From Bugula neritina (taxonomy: Eukaryota > Bryozoa > Gymnolaemata > Cheilostomatida > Bugulidae): a DNA stretch of 64,000 nt. The first letter of the stretch is position 1. Each line of letters begins with the position of its first letter. The stretch covers positions 15,474,642-15,538,641 of the forward strand of contig OZ037770.1 of assembly GCA_964035545.1 (NCBI GenBank). The letters run 5' to 3'. Positions 44,601 through 57,622 of this stretch are shown here, in pieces. The position numbers and the translations under genes are program-made. Under the pieces are notes generated by a model. That model was not told where the DNA came from. It saw nothing but the letters and a program-made list of their open reading frames with translations, and made no database searches.

Positions 44601-45766
44601 CATTAAGAATTTGATTAACTGAAGTTTAATCCATGTTATCCATATATCATATAATGTATCATATAATACGTCATATAAAGATATCACTATTGATATAACA
44701 CATAATATGACATATAAGGTATCACATAATATATTACATAATACATTGCATAATATGTTATACAATATTATATCATATTACATATAGTATATCATATAAT
44801 ATGTTATATAATACATTACACAGTATATTACACAATATATAATATTATGCTCTAGTACTATTCAACTTGCCTTCAAAGTATAAGTCGAAATATAATTTTT
44901 TTGATTCAGCACCACCATATGAAGAGAAGTTACTATTTATACAGCTTGATTTTGATTACAGAGCAAGATTGCTACACTTTGTGTCTGTCTGTGTGTCTAG
45001 TTGTCTGTCTGCTTGTCTATGTTGTCTGTCTGTGTGTCTAGTTGTCTGTCTGTGTGTCTAGTTGTCTGTCTGTGTGTCTAGTTGTCTGTCTGTTAGTCTA
45101 GTTGTCTGTCTGTGTGTCTGTCATTTCATGAAACAACAGGATACAAGCTCAAAACATTTATCTAAAATTTATTACTGTTAGAGTTGTGCTGCACATACCA
45201 CAACATCAATTAATTAATTGATTGATTGATTGATTGGTTTATTACATGTCACAGGTATGAAAACATGTTGCAAAATTAAGTGTTAAGACACTGGTTTTTC
45301 TTCTTACAGTGAAACTAGTACATTCAAAGAGTTAGCATAATCAGGTTATACTTTGTTGAAAATAGCTCAAAAATATCACTTCATGTAGCTATATTTGGGA
45401 TAAAAGTGTAATAATTATGAATATTTCTTGTTCATGCAGTTGATGGACTCACCAATGTTTCGTTTCTATATATTCACTGAATGTGCTGTGAGTCAAACAC
45501 TAAGTTCGTAAAAACTTTATCTAAACAATAGCAAGAAAACTTTAAGTGACTGGACTAGAAATCTGAGTCTATGAAACTCTCACCTTTGGTGGTCCGTGAG
45601 CACTCGTAGACTCAGAGAAATCTTTAACCACTGAACTCAATTTTCGTTTCAGTTCTGGTCGTTGTCTCTTTAAATGCTCTCCACAATGTCCATTCCGCTG
45701 CATGCTATCAAGCTTTTCTTGCTTTGGCTTTTGAACTTTCAGCTGCTCCTGTTTTTGCTCCTTCAT
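38670..45766 (-). CDS. DEG/ENaC-family sodium channel, paralogue 3
   Basis: A plasma-membrane trimeric cation channel subunit. Fourteen exons join in phase: 45766-45584, 44553-44419, 43945-43774, 43488-43373, 42949-42811, 42056-41990, 41877-41774, 41528-41368, 41045-40932, 40630-40525, 40017-39887, 39594-39524, 39256-39166 and 38849-38670, giving 589 aa. The N-terminus has the gating His-Gly (TSAHGPP). TM1 is [20 protein letters not shown], then [13 protein letters not shown]. The Cys-rich ectodomain includes [11 protein letters not shown] and CSCQLPCKEAKY. TM2 has [20 protein letters not shown] with the GxS selectivity-filter motif (GMS). Exon 10 ends at a GC donor (G|GCAAGT) instead of GT. 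Exon 3 contains a short internal repeat (DYAHRKNP, DYVNRKSS). It is the most divergent of the three, except in exons 1, 2, 8 and 14. Ligand and ion choice are not predictable. Confidence 0.93.
39782..39870. repeat. About 30-bp tandem repeat in an intron of DEG/ENaC 3
   Basis: Three copies of a unit around cagccaatcaccagccagg lie just downstream (in transcript sense) of exon 11. The core ccaatcac resembles the complement of that exon's own GTGATTGGCC, so it may derive from the exon end. Confidence 0.75.
40255..40515. repeat. AT-rich intronic tandem array
   Basis: A degenerate array of TATATTAC/CATATTATATT units lies in the intron before exon 11 of DEG/ENaC 3, and ends next to the GC donor of exon 10. 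Confidence 0.7.
44640..44865. repeat. AT-rich intronic array, DEG/ENaC 3 intron 1
   Basis: Degenerate units such as atatcatataat and cacataatatg. A shorter relative sits at the equivalent place in DEG/ENaC 2 (about 53035-53165). Confidence 0.75.
44986..45120. repeat. 20-bp minisatellite in intron 1 of DEG/ENaC 3
   Basis: Tandem units of the type tctgtctgtgtgtctagttg. The same array occurs in intron 1 of DEG/ENaC 2 (53298-53447), so it predates or was copied with the exon 1 duplication. Confidence 0.9.
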
Positions 45767-45945
45767 GTTTCAGATTCGTGTAGACAGTACGTTATATGTT
45801 GTTATCCAGCAGATGAAGTAGATGTGAATAATATTTGAGCTGCTGTGTCAGGATGTTGTAAGTATATAGACAGGATAAGATGCTGGTACATCGAGGTAAT
45901 TCTTAATATAATGAATGTAACAATTCTTTAGCCTAGCATATGACC
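45767..45945 (-). promoter_or_regulatory. 5' flank of DEG/ENaC 3, shared with DEG/ENaC 2
   Basis: From the ATG outward, this block (tgttatccagcagatgaagt ... gatgctggtacatcgaggta) is nearly the same as 53958-54118 upstream of DEG/ENaC 2. It probably holds the 5' UTR and core promoter of both. No TATA box stands out. Confidence 0.6.
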
Positions 45946-46961
45946 GGAAAACATTCCTTTACTCCAGTATATCTTATTAGCGAAATCTATACCTGTCCCT
46001 GGAATGTGCATTTACTTATGGTGTAATGATTTGCAGTAAATTAAAAAAGCAATCACCATTATGTCAATATTGTAGTGACGTAATATTGTATTGAAACAGT
46101 AATATATCAATATATACATATTATTTTATATAGGCAATTATTGCGCATAATATATTATTATATATTATTATCATTAAATATATTCTACTAATGAAAAATG
46201 GGCACAAATTATATAAGTTGTTTGTGTAGGACTCATTAATTAAATAAAAAACTTTCAATTTGAATCCCAATTTGATTTCACAAAAATTATATGATTAGAA
46301 TAGCGCTTCTTATAAATGCGAATTGCTTGTCACATGAAAATAATAATTTAGTGCAACTACAAATAAATAATTATTATCCTTATAGCCTACTATAATCGTA
46401 TTTTTTATTATATTATTAAAATATAACAGAAGCCAATTGCAAGCTAATTATATTATGATATATGAATATAAAATATAACAAAAATATGAAAACTGGCTTT
46501 GTCTAAAAGAATGTATAGAATTAGAATAAGCATCTACAATTTCATACATATTAAATATACTAGATAATAGGCAAAAAGTTACAGAAGACAAACTACTAAA
46601 ACTTCTGTCACAAGTTAATGAATAAAGTTACTTTAAACTTGCATAAAATAACTTCTAAGAGAATTTGTTTTCTGTTTGCTGCACTGCTGTGCAGAAATTT
46701 AAATTATTGCTTAACTTGAGTTTCTGAGTTTAGGCTAGAGTTTTTGGTTCGATCTGAAGCATTATTGTACAAGCAGATAATTTTCCACGCTGAAAATATT
46801 TACTGCAACTCTGTAACTCAAAAAGAGGCAACTTTGTTTAAATATTTTTTCAACTCAAGTTTGTTTACAGGAACTGATTTGTATGCATTCAATGTTGCCC
46901 TCTATACTGTTCTATGTAGCTGTTTAAACTGTTTCATATTGTTTAGATTGGTTTCTATTGC
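45946..46961. other. Spacer between DEG/ENaC 2 and 3
   Basis: AT-rich intergenic DNA holding the 3' end of DEG/ENaC 2 and the upstream flank of DEG/ENaC 3. The plus-strand frame at 46744-47139 is antisense to the last exon of DEG/ENaC 2 and is not a gene. Confidence 0.65.
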
Positions 46962-49900
46962 TCAAGATTGCTCTAAATCTTTATTTTTAGTTTTGTTTTT
47001 TCTTCTTTTGTATACAAACTTTCCACAAACACTGAATAGACCAGCAATCAGTTCGAATATCTCCAGAAAAGATATCACAGACATTCCTATCCACAATCCA
47101 AGATGGCCGCCAATACTGCCAACCAAATCCTCAAGCTAAAACAGACAACCCTAATGTTGAATAATAAAACTCAAAGTTAGCATTGTAACATAAATTTTGT
47201 ATGCTAATATAAAATAAATTGAAATATATTTGCTTAGCATATTTAAGTCGGTAATTAATTTTAGTTTTAGTTTGTATAACAAAATACAAAAAGAACACTT
47301 ATTCAGCTACTTACCTTCATGCTGGCTCTTTCTGTGAACACCGTGTATTTTAGACTCTCAAAGTACACCTCAATGCTGACAAACTCATTCTTTATGCTAA
47401 AAAACAAGATATAATTGTTTTAAATCTCATTCACCACATACTAGTTGGAGGATCATATGACTCGATCAAATTAATTTTACCAATTAAATGATTTAATGGA
47501 GGTTAGGAAAATTTTACTTTTCAAAACTTTTGGATGATTTTAGAAATGTTTGTATACAAAACTACACATTATGCAGATTTTTGAAGTAAAAAATGGCAAA
47601 AGTATTAATTTCTTTTAATTTTAGAGCATAATATATAACTCCAAAATCTTAAATATTTTCAATCAACCCTGTTATACTTACTCTGATACATTTTGTAATG
47701 TTGGTACTCTTTCTTTCATATAAGGAGTCCAGGTCGCCTGAAACAGTCATGTGACAGTCATGTGAGTGATTAACTTATTTTGTTGCAACTATAAATGTAA
47801 GACAACACACGGATTTAATTGTTGAGCTTGGCTCGCACATATTTGAACTTACCTCGTACTTGGCAGCTGGCCAATCACTGAATGACAAGCTGGTGGAATA
47901 CTCGAGCTCCTTGCACGGCAGAGGGCAAGAGCAGTTAACTCCGTACACAATATCATATTGCACTCTCAAGCTGCACAATCCTGTTTGTATGAAATGCATA
48001 ATAGTATTGGCATTAGTACGACAACTCCTAGCATACACTGCTCAATCTCAGTTATTCACCAAATAGTCAATTAGGTACAAGTTATTTACTATCACCAACG
48101 AAGTTTCGACACTGAGAGCTTCAATAAGAACAAAATAGTAAATGAGTGCAGTACACAAATCTAGTACTATCAGTATCACTATCACTATCACTATCACTAT
48201 CACTATCACTAAGAAAGTTCAATAGATGGTTTCAATCAGAACAGACTGATAAATGAGTGCAAGCCTAAGATCCTAGTAATACTTGCATATTATTTATGAA
48301 ATGCATTGCATACCCTCATCATCACTTGTACAGACTCTGTATCCAGGAACTTGGGTGAGCATGGCACTTGAACATCCGCAGCTTTGATAGATCAGCTCCT
48401 GTACACACATGTCGTAGCACCCCTAGACCAAGAGAACACAACTTAACCTCTTAGTATATGGTATATTACCCGCAGAGTGTGTATAGTCTTATAGTAACAA
48501 ATATTACCTGCAGTGTGTATATGGTTTCATAATAACAAATATTACCTGCAGTGTGTATAACATAGTCTTATAATAATAAATATTACCTGCAGGGTGTATA
48601 GTCTTTTAGTAACAAATATTACCTGCAGTGTGTATAGCCCTGGAATAGCAAAGTCTGGGTTCTCAGGACTATATTCTTCTTCATTAGTACAGTTACTGTA
48701 ATGTTTACCCTGCAGTCTGTTCACTTCAGACTATTGTAAGTGCAGCACATAAAATAAAGAGATGTTCATCTACTATGTCAATACAATACATGTATATGGC
48801 TGTAATTTGCAATACATGTTTTTATATGGGAATTTTGTCCTATGAATAAATCAAATTTATTGTTTCCAGAACTTCAAATTACATCATGCAGGTATTAAAT
48901 TAGAAAAGTAAGTTTTTGTAAATACAGAAATGCTTTAATCAAGTACCTGTCACTACAAACATTAACGTTTTGTGAACATGTGGTAATAAGTGTATGTAGG
49001 CCATGAAAACATCTCCTATATAGTAATTATTATTATAAATTAAAAATAAATAAATTTAGCTGAAATTTAACAAATATTTAGAATTAAAATTTTGACGTAC
49101 ATAACTGAGAGCTACCGAGCTCCTTAGTCCTGGAGGTACGTTAAATCCTTTTTCCATATTAGGAAGTTCACCTTGTCTGTGTACGAGAACCCTAATACCT
49201 GCCTGATTACCTAGACCAGGTATGTACTGCTTCTGGTTTACAAACAGAGTCATAGACAAACCTGAAATTACATTGTAAACAACTTTTCAACTGGTATAGA
49301 AGTTTGATATCTTTCATATTATTTATTTGATATTTAAAAGATACTGATACATAAAATTGGACATTAGATATTATTAAATTTTTTTAGGTCAATTAAGTAG
49401 AAATTTATTGTTATTTGATAGGTTATAGTTGATTCAAACTTAAACTTGTACATCAAAGTTATTCACAGAAAACTTTGTTTAAAGCGACTAATTACAGTGT
49501 ATATTGGGTGCTGATTTGCTACTCGCCATTTTGATTGTGTGCTGATTGGCTACTCACCGTGTTTACTGCATGCTGATTGGCTACTCACCGTGTTGACTGC
49601 ATGCTGATTGGCTACTCACCGTGTTGACTGCATGCTAATTGGCTACTCACCATGTTGTCGACCTGCAACTCGTGCCTTAGCATAGCTGTTGTTTAGTCCA
49701 CTGTTGAAAGTAAAACAGTTGCCATATTTCCTGTCGTAGAACCGGTAGAAGTCACTGTATAAATAACACAGAGATGACATGCTATTGCATTACTCTATTC
49801 CAGCTTACTCAAAAGTATAATAAATAATATTGGATATTAAGCAGATTTTCAATACTTAATATGAAATTGCTGTTATCATAAAATCTATATCAATAAAATA

Positions 49901-52900
49901 ATTTATAGTAGAGAAACATCAGTATTATGCTACAATAATTAACAAAAAGCTATGCTAATATTAATACTAAATAGGTTACGTATTGGCAATGAAACACACA
50001 CTATGGTAATGTGTAGTTAAAATATTTGGGGTGTTTTCTTACAGCTAGATACTAATAATTCACTACTTTAGCCTAAGAGGAGTTTGGATCGATTTGCTAC
50101 TGCTGGTGATTACTATGATCTTAGGCTATCATATAGAAACAATGTATATCTAGTTTCTACTGGTATTCTATCTGAAAGCCTTCTGAGAATGAGTCAGGGA
50201 AATGGAGCACCTGGGGTTACAGAATCTGCTGTTGAATGTGCATCCTTGCATCATCTCTGTCAGCTTGTATGCAGCACCTGCAACAACCAAATTTTATTTA
50301 ACTTTTATTGCACAACATAAAGAAAGCTTCTGTTGAAATTTTATTGTCATTAAGTTTAAGCAAATAAAGAGTTTCCTACTTGAGCATTTCTCAAAATAGT
50401 AAATATTTTAGATATTGGCCCTAGAAATTTTGTGAATTACAGCAAGATTACAAGGACTCTCTATGTACTACTCAACAATTACTTTCTCTGTGAATAGAGC
50501 AAGAAGATTTCAAAATGTATAAGTTTCTATGAGTTGAGGTATGATAAAATTCTTCGCAGCATGTATTAATTACAAGGCCTTAGAGATATCAGCTTTTATA
50601 GCTAGTGTGCTAAGTCAATTTACACAGTTACCTCTACACACACTTACCTCTACACACACTTACCTCTACACACACTTACCTTTACACACACTTGTCACAG
50701 CATGCTGCTGCTTTGTTGAAGTCATTGAAATCGCTTTTACTCAGCAGTACTCAGCAGTACTCAGCAGTACTATGCAGTACTATACAGTACTATGCAGCAC
50801 TATGCAGTACTATACAGTACTATGCAGTACTATGCAGTAATATACAGTACTATATACAGTACTATGCAGTACTATACAGTAATATGCAGTACTTCGCAGT
50901 ACTATGCAGTAATATGCAGTACTATGTATAGTACTATGTAGTACTATGCAGTACTATACAGTACTATGCAGTACTATACAGTACTATGCAGTACTATACA
51001 GTACTATGCAGTACTATACAGTACTATGCGATATTATGCAGTGCAGTTGAATAGTTTCTATAGTTCATTGATAACCTCACATACCAGCTTAATAAATTTT
51101 ATATCAAAATTGATCTTTAAAAAGCTTTGAAATGCTTCTGAAATTTAAAGAATTTATATTTTGCTTTATATGTTGTTTTATCTAGATGGCTAACTTACTC
51201 TTTAAGGCTTCTTCATCAATGTCCGGTATTAATGCCAAAAAATTTAAAGAAGCCAATTCAAATAGGGCGTTGTCTTGATACTTTCTCCAGTAGTTCAGTT
51301 CCTCAGCAGAGAGTTCTGGTTGATCATAAAGTTGTCTCTAAATTTAATTGAAAACACAGGATAAAATTAATGCAGTTTCAATTGAAATCTAAGGCTAAAA
51401 CAGAAAAAAATACAAATAAACATAACTCAAAAAATCACAACTTGATACAACTTTAAAGAAGAATTAAATGTTAGTTCTTTGTCACTGAACATACTATATA
51501 TTGAAACATAAACAGGCATATATCTGCGGACTAAAAGCACAGCCTGTAATTATAATGGGTGGCATACCAGACGTTCAATAGCTTCAACTTTCGTTTCTGA
51601 AGCATCACTCAGAAGGCTGGAGACTTCCCCGGAAAAAAACGGCTCTGGAGCTTCGGTTGCCTGGAACGACTGAGTGGTTGTCTCTATTGAGTAGATATAG
51701 TATAGTGAGTAGATATAGTATAGAGAGAGTAGAGACAGTATAGAGAGTAGATATAGTATAGTGAGTAGAAATAGTATAGTGAGTAGATATAGTATAGAGA
51801 GAGTAGAGACAGTATAGAGAGTAGATATAGTATAGTGAGTAGAAATAGTATAGTGAGTAGATATAGTATAGAGAGAGTAGAGACAGTATAGAGAGTAGAT
51901 ATAGTATAGTGAGTAGAAATAGTATACAGGGAGTAGAGACAGTATAGAGAGTAGAAGAGTTGGGCCAGTTGCAAACAAGCAATAGCAACAGAGACATAAC
52001 ACTGTTAAGTTATTTTGAAGAAAAGATGGCTGCTTTTTCACAGCATAAAATTAAAAGCAGATTGAAGCAGCTGCATAGGCATAAGTATTTCACTATCACA
52101 AGCTAAGGAGTATGTGAACACATCTGGTAAACTTACAGGGAGTGTGTGAAAACGTCTCGTAACCTTATAGAAACATAGCCTACAACCTACCGTTATTATA
52201 ACCAGTATTCTCATTCCCACTATGTAGCTGAAAGCTCAAGTATAGAAGATAGTCCTGAATGACCTTGTCAGTCTTATCAGTTTGGAAGGGGTTCAAATTA
52301 CAGAAAGTAACCGCCGGAAAGTCTATGGCATCGAATTTTATCTAAAAGGTTATACATGTGTAAAGAATGCAAAAGTCACTAAATTGGGCAAAATGACTTA
52401 TAGGTGCTAGCAAGTTTCATTAGCCGCAAGAACACTTATGTTGGTTTAAATTTTTTATCTCTGTGAGAACTCTTAATGGTGAGAAAAGTTTAATCAGCAA
52501 ACTAAGCACTCTGTCTCACTATATTCTGACAATGTCGTCTTAAGACTTTCACTCTATCACAGAGACAATTATTTTCGAATGTTCTTCCTTTCAACAACTT
52601 TGCCATTATAAGCTATACATTTTTAAAGCAATGAATGTATACAATGTGTGGAAACCAGTCATGACTTGTGCAGTTCAGGTAAAGAGACAATGGTGAACTA
52701 CGAATACCTAAATATCAGAAGTTGATATCATGCAAATTTTTAATAATTTTCATATTGAAAATCATTAGTGTTAACAAGCAGAGAAAACAAGAGAGGCATA
52801 TAACTGTTTTATAAAATATTGTATTGATTTTCTCACCTGTACATCAGTTGTGGTTTCATGCTTCCTATATTGTATTATCAACTCATAACTGAAGTATCCA

Positions 52901-53957
52901 AATACACAAATACCAGTGAGAAAAAGAATTACCCAGAATACTTTTCCAGCTACATATCTGTGTCCCACAATCTACAAGTGTTATAGTTGGGTAAATAAAT
53001 TAATTTAATGCTTCTTGTCATGAAAATTTAGATTAGATAAAGTTTAAACATGTTATTTATATCATATAATGTACCATATACAATATTACATAATATATTA
53101 CATATAGTATATCACACAGTATGTTATATAAAAATCACATATAACATACTGTATATGCTCTGATACTATTTCACTTGCTTCGGTATTACTTTAAAGTAAG
53201 CCGTGATATAATTGTTTTATTTCAGCATAACTATTCAAAGAGAAATTATTATTTATACAGCTTGATTTTGATTACAGAGCAAGATTGCTACACTTTGTGT
53301 CTGTCTGTGTGTCTAGTTGTCTGTCTGCTTGTCTATGTTGTCTGTCTGCTTGTCTATGTTGTCTGTCTGTGTGTCTAGTTGTCTGTCTGTGTGTCTAGTT
53401 GTCTGTCTGTGTGTCTAGTTGTCTGTCTGTTAGTCTAGTTGTCTGTCTTTATTACTGTTAAAGTTGTTTTTGTTCTACAGTGAAGCTATAGTTGCAGTTG
53501 CAGGCTATGCCTTGGTGAATAGCTGAATACAATTACTCCAAAACTATAATATTTTTGCTGCAAGTTTAAAACTTATAAATATTTTTATTTTTTAGAAGCT
53601 CTTAAACAATATTCTTGTTCAGTTGACATATTTTTATGCAGTCTATCGACTCACCAATGTTTTGTTTCTATTCACTGAGTGTGTTTTGAGTCAAACACTA
53701 AATTGGTAAAAAAACTTTATCTGAACAATAGCAAGACAACTTTTGAACAAGAAATCTGAGTATGAAAATCTTACCTTTGGTGGTCCGTGAGCACTCGTAG
53801 ACTCAGAAAAATCTTTAACCACTGAACTCAATTTTTGTTTCAGTTCTGGTCGGTGTCTCTTTAAACGTTTTCTACAATGTCCATTCTGCTGTATTCTATC
53901 AAGCTTTTCTTGTTTTGACGTTTGAATCTTCAGCTGCTTCTGTTTTTGCTCCTTCAT
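46962..53957 (-). CDS. DEG/ENaC-family sodium channel, paralogue 2
   Basis: Same architecture as its neighbours. Fourteen exons: 53957-53775, 52971-52837, 52341-52191, 51683-51568, 51337-51199, 50277-50211, 49754-49651, 49261-49101, 48730-48623, 48422-48314, 47980-47853, 47737-47682, 47396-47315 and 47135-46962, giving 570 aa with in-phase GT-AG joins throughout. Motifs include TSAHGPP, TM1 [56 protein letters not shown] and TM2 [20 protein letters not shown] with a GxS filter, then a basic tail. Exons 3-13 resemble paralogue 1 closely. Exon 1 and the 5' flank resemble paralogue 3. Donors of exons 7 and 9 and the acceptor of exon 4 lie at the edge of tandem arrays. It is an amiloride-sensitive-type cation channel subunit by family. 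The gating stimulus is unknown. Confidence 0.94.
48176..48215. repeat. 6-bp microsatellite
   Basis: About six copies of actatc in an intron of DEG/ENaC 2. Confidence 0.9.
48468..48630. repeat. Splice-donor minisatellite, exon 9 of DEG/ENaC 2
   Basis: Five copies of a 36-41-bp unit carry (minus strand) the exon's last bases plus CTGCAG|GTAATATT. The acctgcag phrase occurs at 48506, 48544, 48585 and 48621, with a weaker accc version at 48468. Only the copy at 48621 is joined to the exon, which ends at 48623. Confidence 0.88.
49521..49653. repeat. Splice-donor minisatellite, exon 7 of DEG/ENaC 2
   Basis: Five copies of a unit of about 31 bp (gctgattggctactcaccgt type). On the minus strand each carries G|GTGAGTAGCC. 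The true exon end is at 49651. The most distant copy is degenerate (cgcc for cacc). Confidence 0.88.
50738..51035. repeat. 10-bp intronic minisatellite
   Basis: Tandem variants of cagtactatg/cagtactata fill nearly 300 bp of the intron between exons 5 and 6 of DEG/ENaC 2. DEG/ENaC 1 keeps only a trace at the equivalent place (about 58350-58375). Confidence 0.92.
51690..51955. repeat. Minisatellite at the acceptor of exon 4, DEG/ENaC 2
   Basis: Units such as gagtagatatagtatagt and gagtagaaatagtatag begin next to the acceptor (exon starts at 51683). On the minus strand they read as pyrimidine-rich TACTATTTCTACTC blocks, so the array lengthens the polypyrimidine and branch-point region. Long Tyr/Leu/Ser-rich open frames through it are artefacts. 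Confidence 0.88.
53298..53447. repeat. 20-bp minisatellite in intron 1 of DEG/ENaC 2
   Basis: Same tctgtctgtgtgtctagttg unit as at 44986-45120 in paralogue 3. Confidence 0.9.
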
Positions 53958-54118
53958 GTTATATGTTGTTATCCAGCAGATGAAGTAGAGATGAATAATA
54001 TTTAAACTGCTGTGTCAGGATGTTGTAAGTATATAGACAGGATAAGATGCTGGTACATCGAGGTAATTCTGAATATAATGAATGTAACAACTCTTTAGAC
54101 TAACAGTATCTCTCATTA
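53958..54118 (-). promoter_or_regulatory. 5' flank of DEG/ENaC 2, shared with DEG/ENaC 3
   Basis: Nearly identical to 45785-45945. The similarity fades near 54118. The remaining 540 bp to the stop codon of DEG/ENaC 1 (54655) are AT-rich intergenic DNA. Confidence 0.6.
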
Positions 54119-54654
54119 GCGGAATCTATATGTGCAACCGGACTCAGTTTATTTATTTTGTAACGTCTATTTTCTAGGCAACTGATATGCAATGAAGTGA
54201 AGAAGTACTAATCAATATAATATTATAACAATATATTTTTGTATTGATGTAGCAATACATTTAATATTGTTGTACATGTCATATAGCACATGTACCATAT
54301 TAATATAATAATATCATTCAATATATTCTACTAATAAAAATAGGCAATGAATCTACATCAACAAGTAAGTTGTTTATGTTTGACTCAATAATTAAATTAG
54401 AAAAATTACAATTTGAATCACAACCTAATTCTAGCAGAAATCTAGCAAAAAATATGTAATTAAAATAAATGTTAAGTGTTTGTGACATGAAAAGAATAAC
54501 GCGCAATTACATAAGTAATTTGTATCTTTATACTATAAAAATATTATTTTATTACATTACATTACCGGAACTGATTTACAATTTGCCAGCGTTTACTGTT
54601 TCCTTCTAAACTGTTTATATACTGTTCTGTGCTGCCCAGATTGGTCTCTATTGT

Positions 54655-57566
54655 TCAAGATTGTTCTAGATCCTTAATTTTAGTTTTGCTTTTCCTTCTT
54701 TTGTAGACAAACTTTCCACAAGTGCCAAACAGCCCCACAAAGAGTTCGAATATCTCCAGAAAAGATATCACAGACATTCCTATCCACAATCCAAGATGGC
54801 CGCCAATACTGCCAACCAAATCCTCAAACTAAAACAGACTACCCCAATGTTAAATAATAAAACTCAAAGTTAGCATTGTAACATGTATTTTTTATGCAAA
54901 TAGGAAATAAATTGAAATGTATTTTTCTTTAGCATATTTAAGTCGGTAACTAATTTTAGTTTTAGTTTCCAACAAAATACAAAAAGAACACTTATTCAGC
55001 TACTTACCTTCATGCTGGCTCTTTCTGTGAACACCGTGTATTTCAGACTCTCAAAATACACCTCAATGCTGACAAACTCATTCTTCAGGCTAAGAAACAC
55101 AATATAATTGTTTTAAATTTCATTTACCACATACTAGTTAGAGGATCAGATGACTCAATCAAATTAATTTTACCAATTGAATGATTTAATGGAAGTTATG
55201 AAAATTTTACTTTTAAAAACTTTTAGACAGTTTTAGAGATGTTTGTATTCAAAACTACACATTATGCAGATTTTAGAAGTAAAAAATAGCAAAAGTATTA
55301 ATTCTTTTAATTTTAGAGCATATTTAACTCAAAAATTTTAAATATTTCCAATCAACCCTGTTATACTTACTCTGATACATTTTGTAGTGTTGGTAACCTC
55401 TCTTTCATATAAGGAGTCAAGGTCGCCTGAAATAGTCATGTGACTGTCATGTGACTGATTAACTTATTTTGTTGCAACTATAAATGTAACACAACACACA
55501 GATTTAATTGTTGAGCTTGGCTCACATACTTGAACTCACCTCGTACTTGGCAGCTGGCCAATCACTAAATGACAAGCTGGTGGAATACTCGAGCTCCTTG
55601 CAGGGTAGAGGGCAGGAGCAGTTAACTCTGTACACAATATCATATTGTACTGTCATGGCACAATATCCTGTTTGTATGAAATGCTTAATAGTATCACCAT
55701 TAGTACAACAACTCTTACCATACACTGCTTAACCTCAGTTATTCATAAATTAGCTGAATAAGCAGACATTATTATTGACTATCAGTTCAACAGATAGTTT
55801 TAATCAGAGCAGAATAGCAAATGGCTGTAGCACAACTCTGGTACTAAGGTGCTAATACTCGCACATTACTTGAGGGATGCATTGCCTAAGGTCTAAATAC
55901 TCGCACATTACTTGAGGGATGCATTGCCTAAGGTCTAAATACTCGCACATTACTTGAGGGATGCATTGCCTAAGGTCTAAATACTTGCACATTACTTGAG
56001 GGATGCATTGCCTAAGGTCTAAATACTCGCACATTACTTGAGGGATGCATTGCCTAAGGTCTAAATACTCGCACATTACTTGAGGGATGCATTGTCTAAG
56101 GTCTAAATACTCGCACATTACATTAGGGATGCATTGCCTAAGGTCTAAATACTCGCACATTACTTGAGGGATGCATTGCCTAAGGTCTAAATACTCGCAC
56201 ATTACTTGAGGGATGCATTGCCTAAGGTCTAAATACTCGCACATTACTTGAGGGATGCATTGCCTAAGGTCTAAATACTCGCACATTACATTAGGGATGC
56301 ATTGCCTAAGGTCTAAATACTCGCACATTACTTGAGGGATGCATTGCCTAAGGTCTAAATACTCGCACATTACATTAGGGATGCGTTGCATACCCTCCCA
56401 ATTGTTTCTACACGCTCTGTATCCAGGAACTTGGGTGAGCATGGCACTTGAACATCCACAGCTTTGATAGATCAGCTCCTGTACACACATGTCGTAGCAC
56501 CCCTAGATTAAGAGAACACAACTTAACATCTTAGTATGGTATATTACCTGCAGAGTGTAGTCTCATAGTAACAAGTACTACCTGCAGTGTGTATAGTTTC
56601 ATAGTAATAAATATTACCTGCAGAGTGTATAGTTTCATAGTAACAAGTACTACCTGCAATGTGTATAGCCCAGGAATAGCAAAGTCTGGATTCTCAGGAG
56701 TATAATCTTCTTCATTAGTACAGTTACTGTAATGTTCACCCTGCAGTCTGTTCACTTCAGACTATTGTAAGTGCAGCACATACAATGAAGAGATATTAAT
56801 TTACTATATAAATACAATACATATGGCTGTAACTTCCAATAAGTGTCTATCAATAGATATGAATGTTTCCAGAGCTGAATTTAACATCATCAAATAGAAT
56901 CACAATCTATAGACGTACATAACTGAGAGCTACAGAGCTCCTTAGTCCTGGAGGTACGTTAAATCCTTTGTCCATATTAGGAAGTTCACCTTGTCTGTGT
57001 ACGAGAACCCTAATACCTGCCTGGTTACCTAGACCAGGTATGTACTGATTCTGGTTCACAAACAGAGTCATAAACAAACCTGAAATTACATTGTAAACAA
57101 CTGTTTAACCAGTATACAAGTTTGATATTTGTACTATTAGTGACTTGATAATTGACTGCAACCTGGTAGGTTAATTCAGTTCTGTAACGTATAAACAAAA
57201 CTTATTCACAGAAATAGCTTGCTCAAAGCGGACGAATTGCCGTGTTTGTTGTTCCCATTAGCTACTCACCATGTTTGTTAAGCACTGATTGAATACTTAC
57301 CATGTCAACTGCGTGCTGATTGGCTACTTACCATGTCAACTGTGCGCTGATTGGCTACTCACCATGTCAACTGCATGCTGATTGGCTACTCACCATGTTG
57401 TCGACCTGCAACTCGTGCCTTAGCATAGCTGTTGTTCAGTCCACTGTTGAAAGTAAAACAGTTGCCATATTTCCTGTCGTAGAACCGGTAGAAGTCACTG
57501 TACAAATAACATAGAGATGACAACAAATTATCTATTGCAGTTTACTCAAAACACACACACGCACGT

Positions 57567-57622
<56 letters not shown>

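Noticed and set aside
44640-44865. Possible CRISPR-like or centromeric array
   Set aside because: Units are degenerate, AT-rich and intronic with no unique spacers. It is an ordinary minisatellite in a eukaryotic gene.
51550-52041. Several overlapping Tyr/Leu/Ser-rich minus-strand frames
   Set aside because: Same artefact in DEG/ENaC 2: open frames through the acceptor-side array, present in multiple phases.
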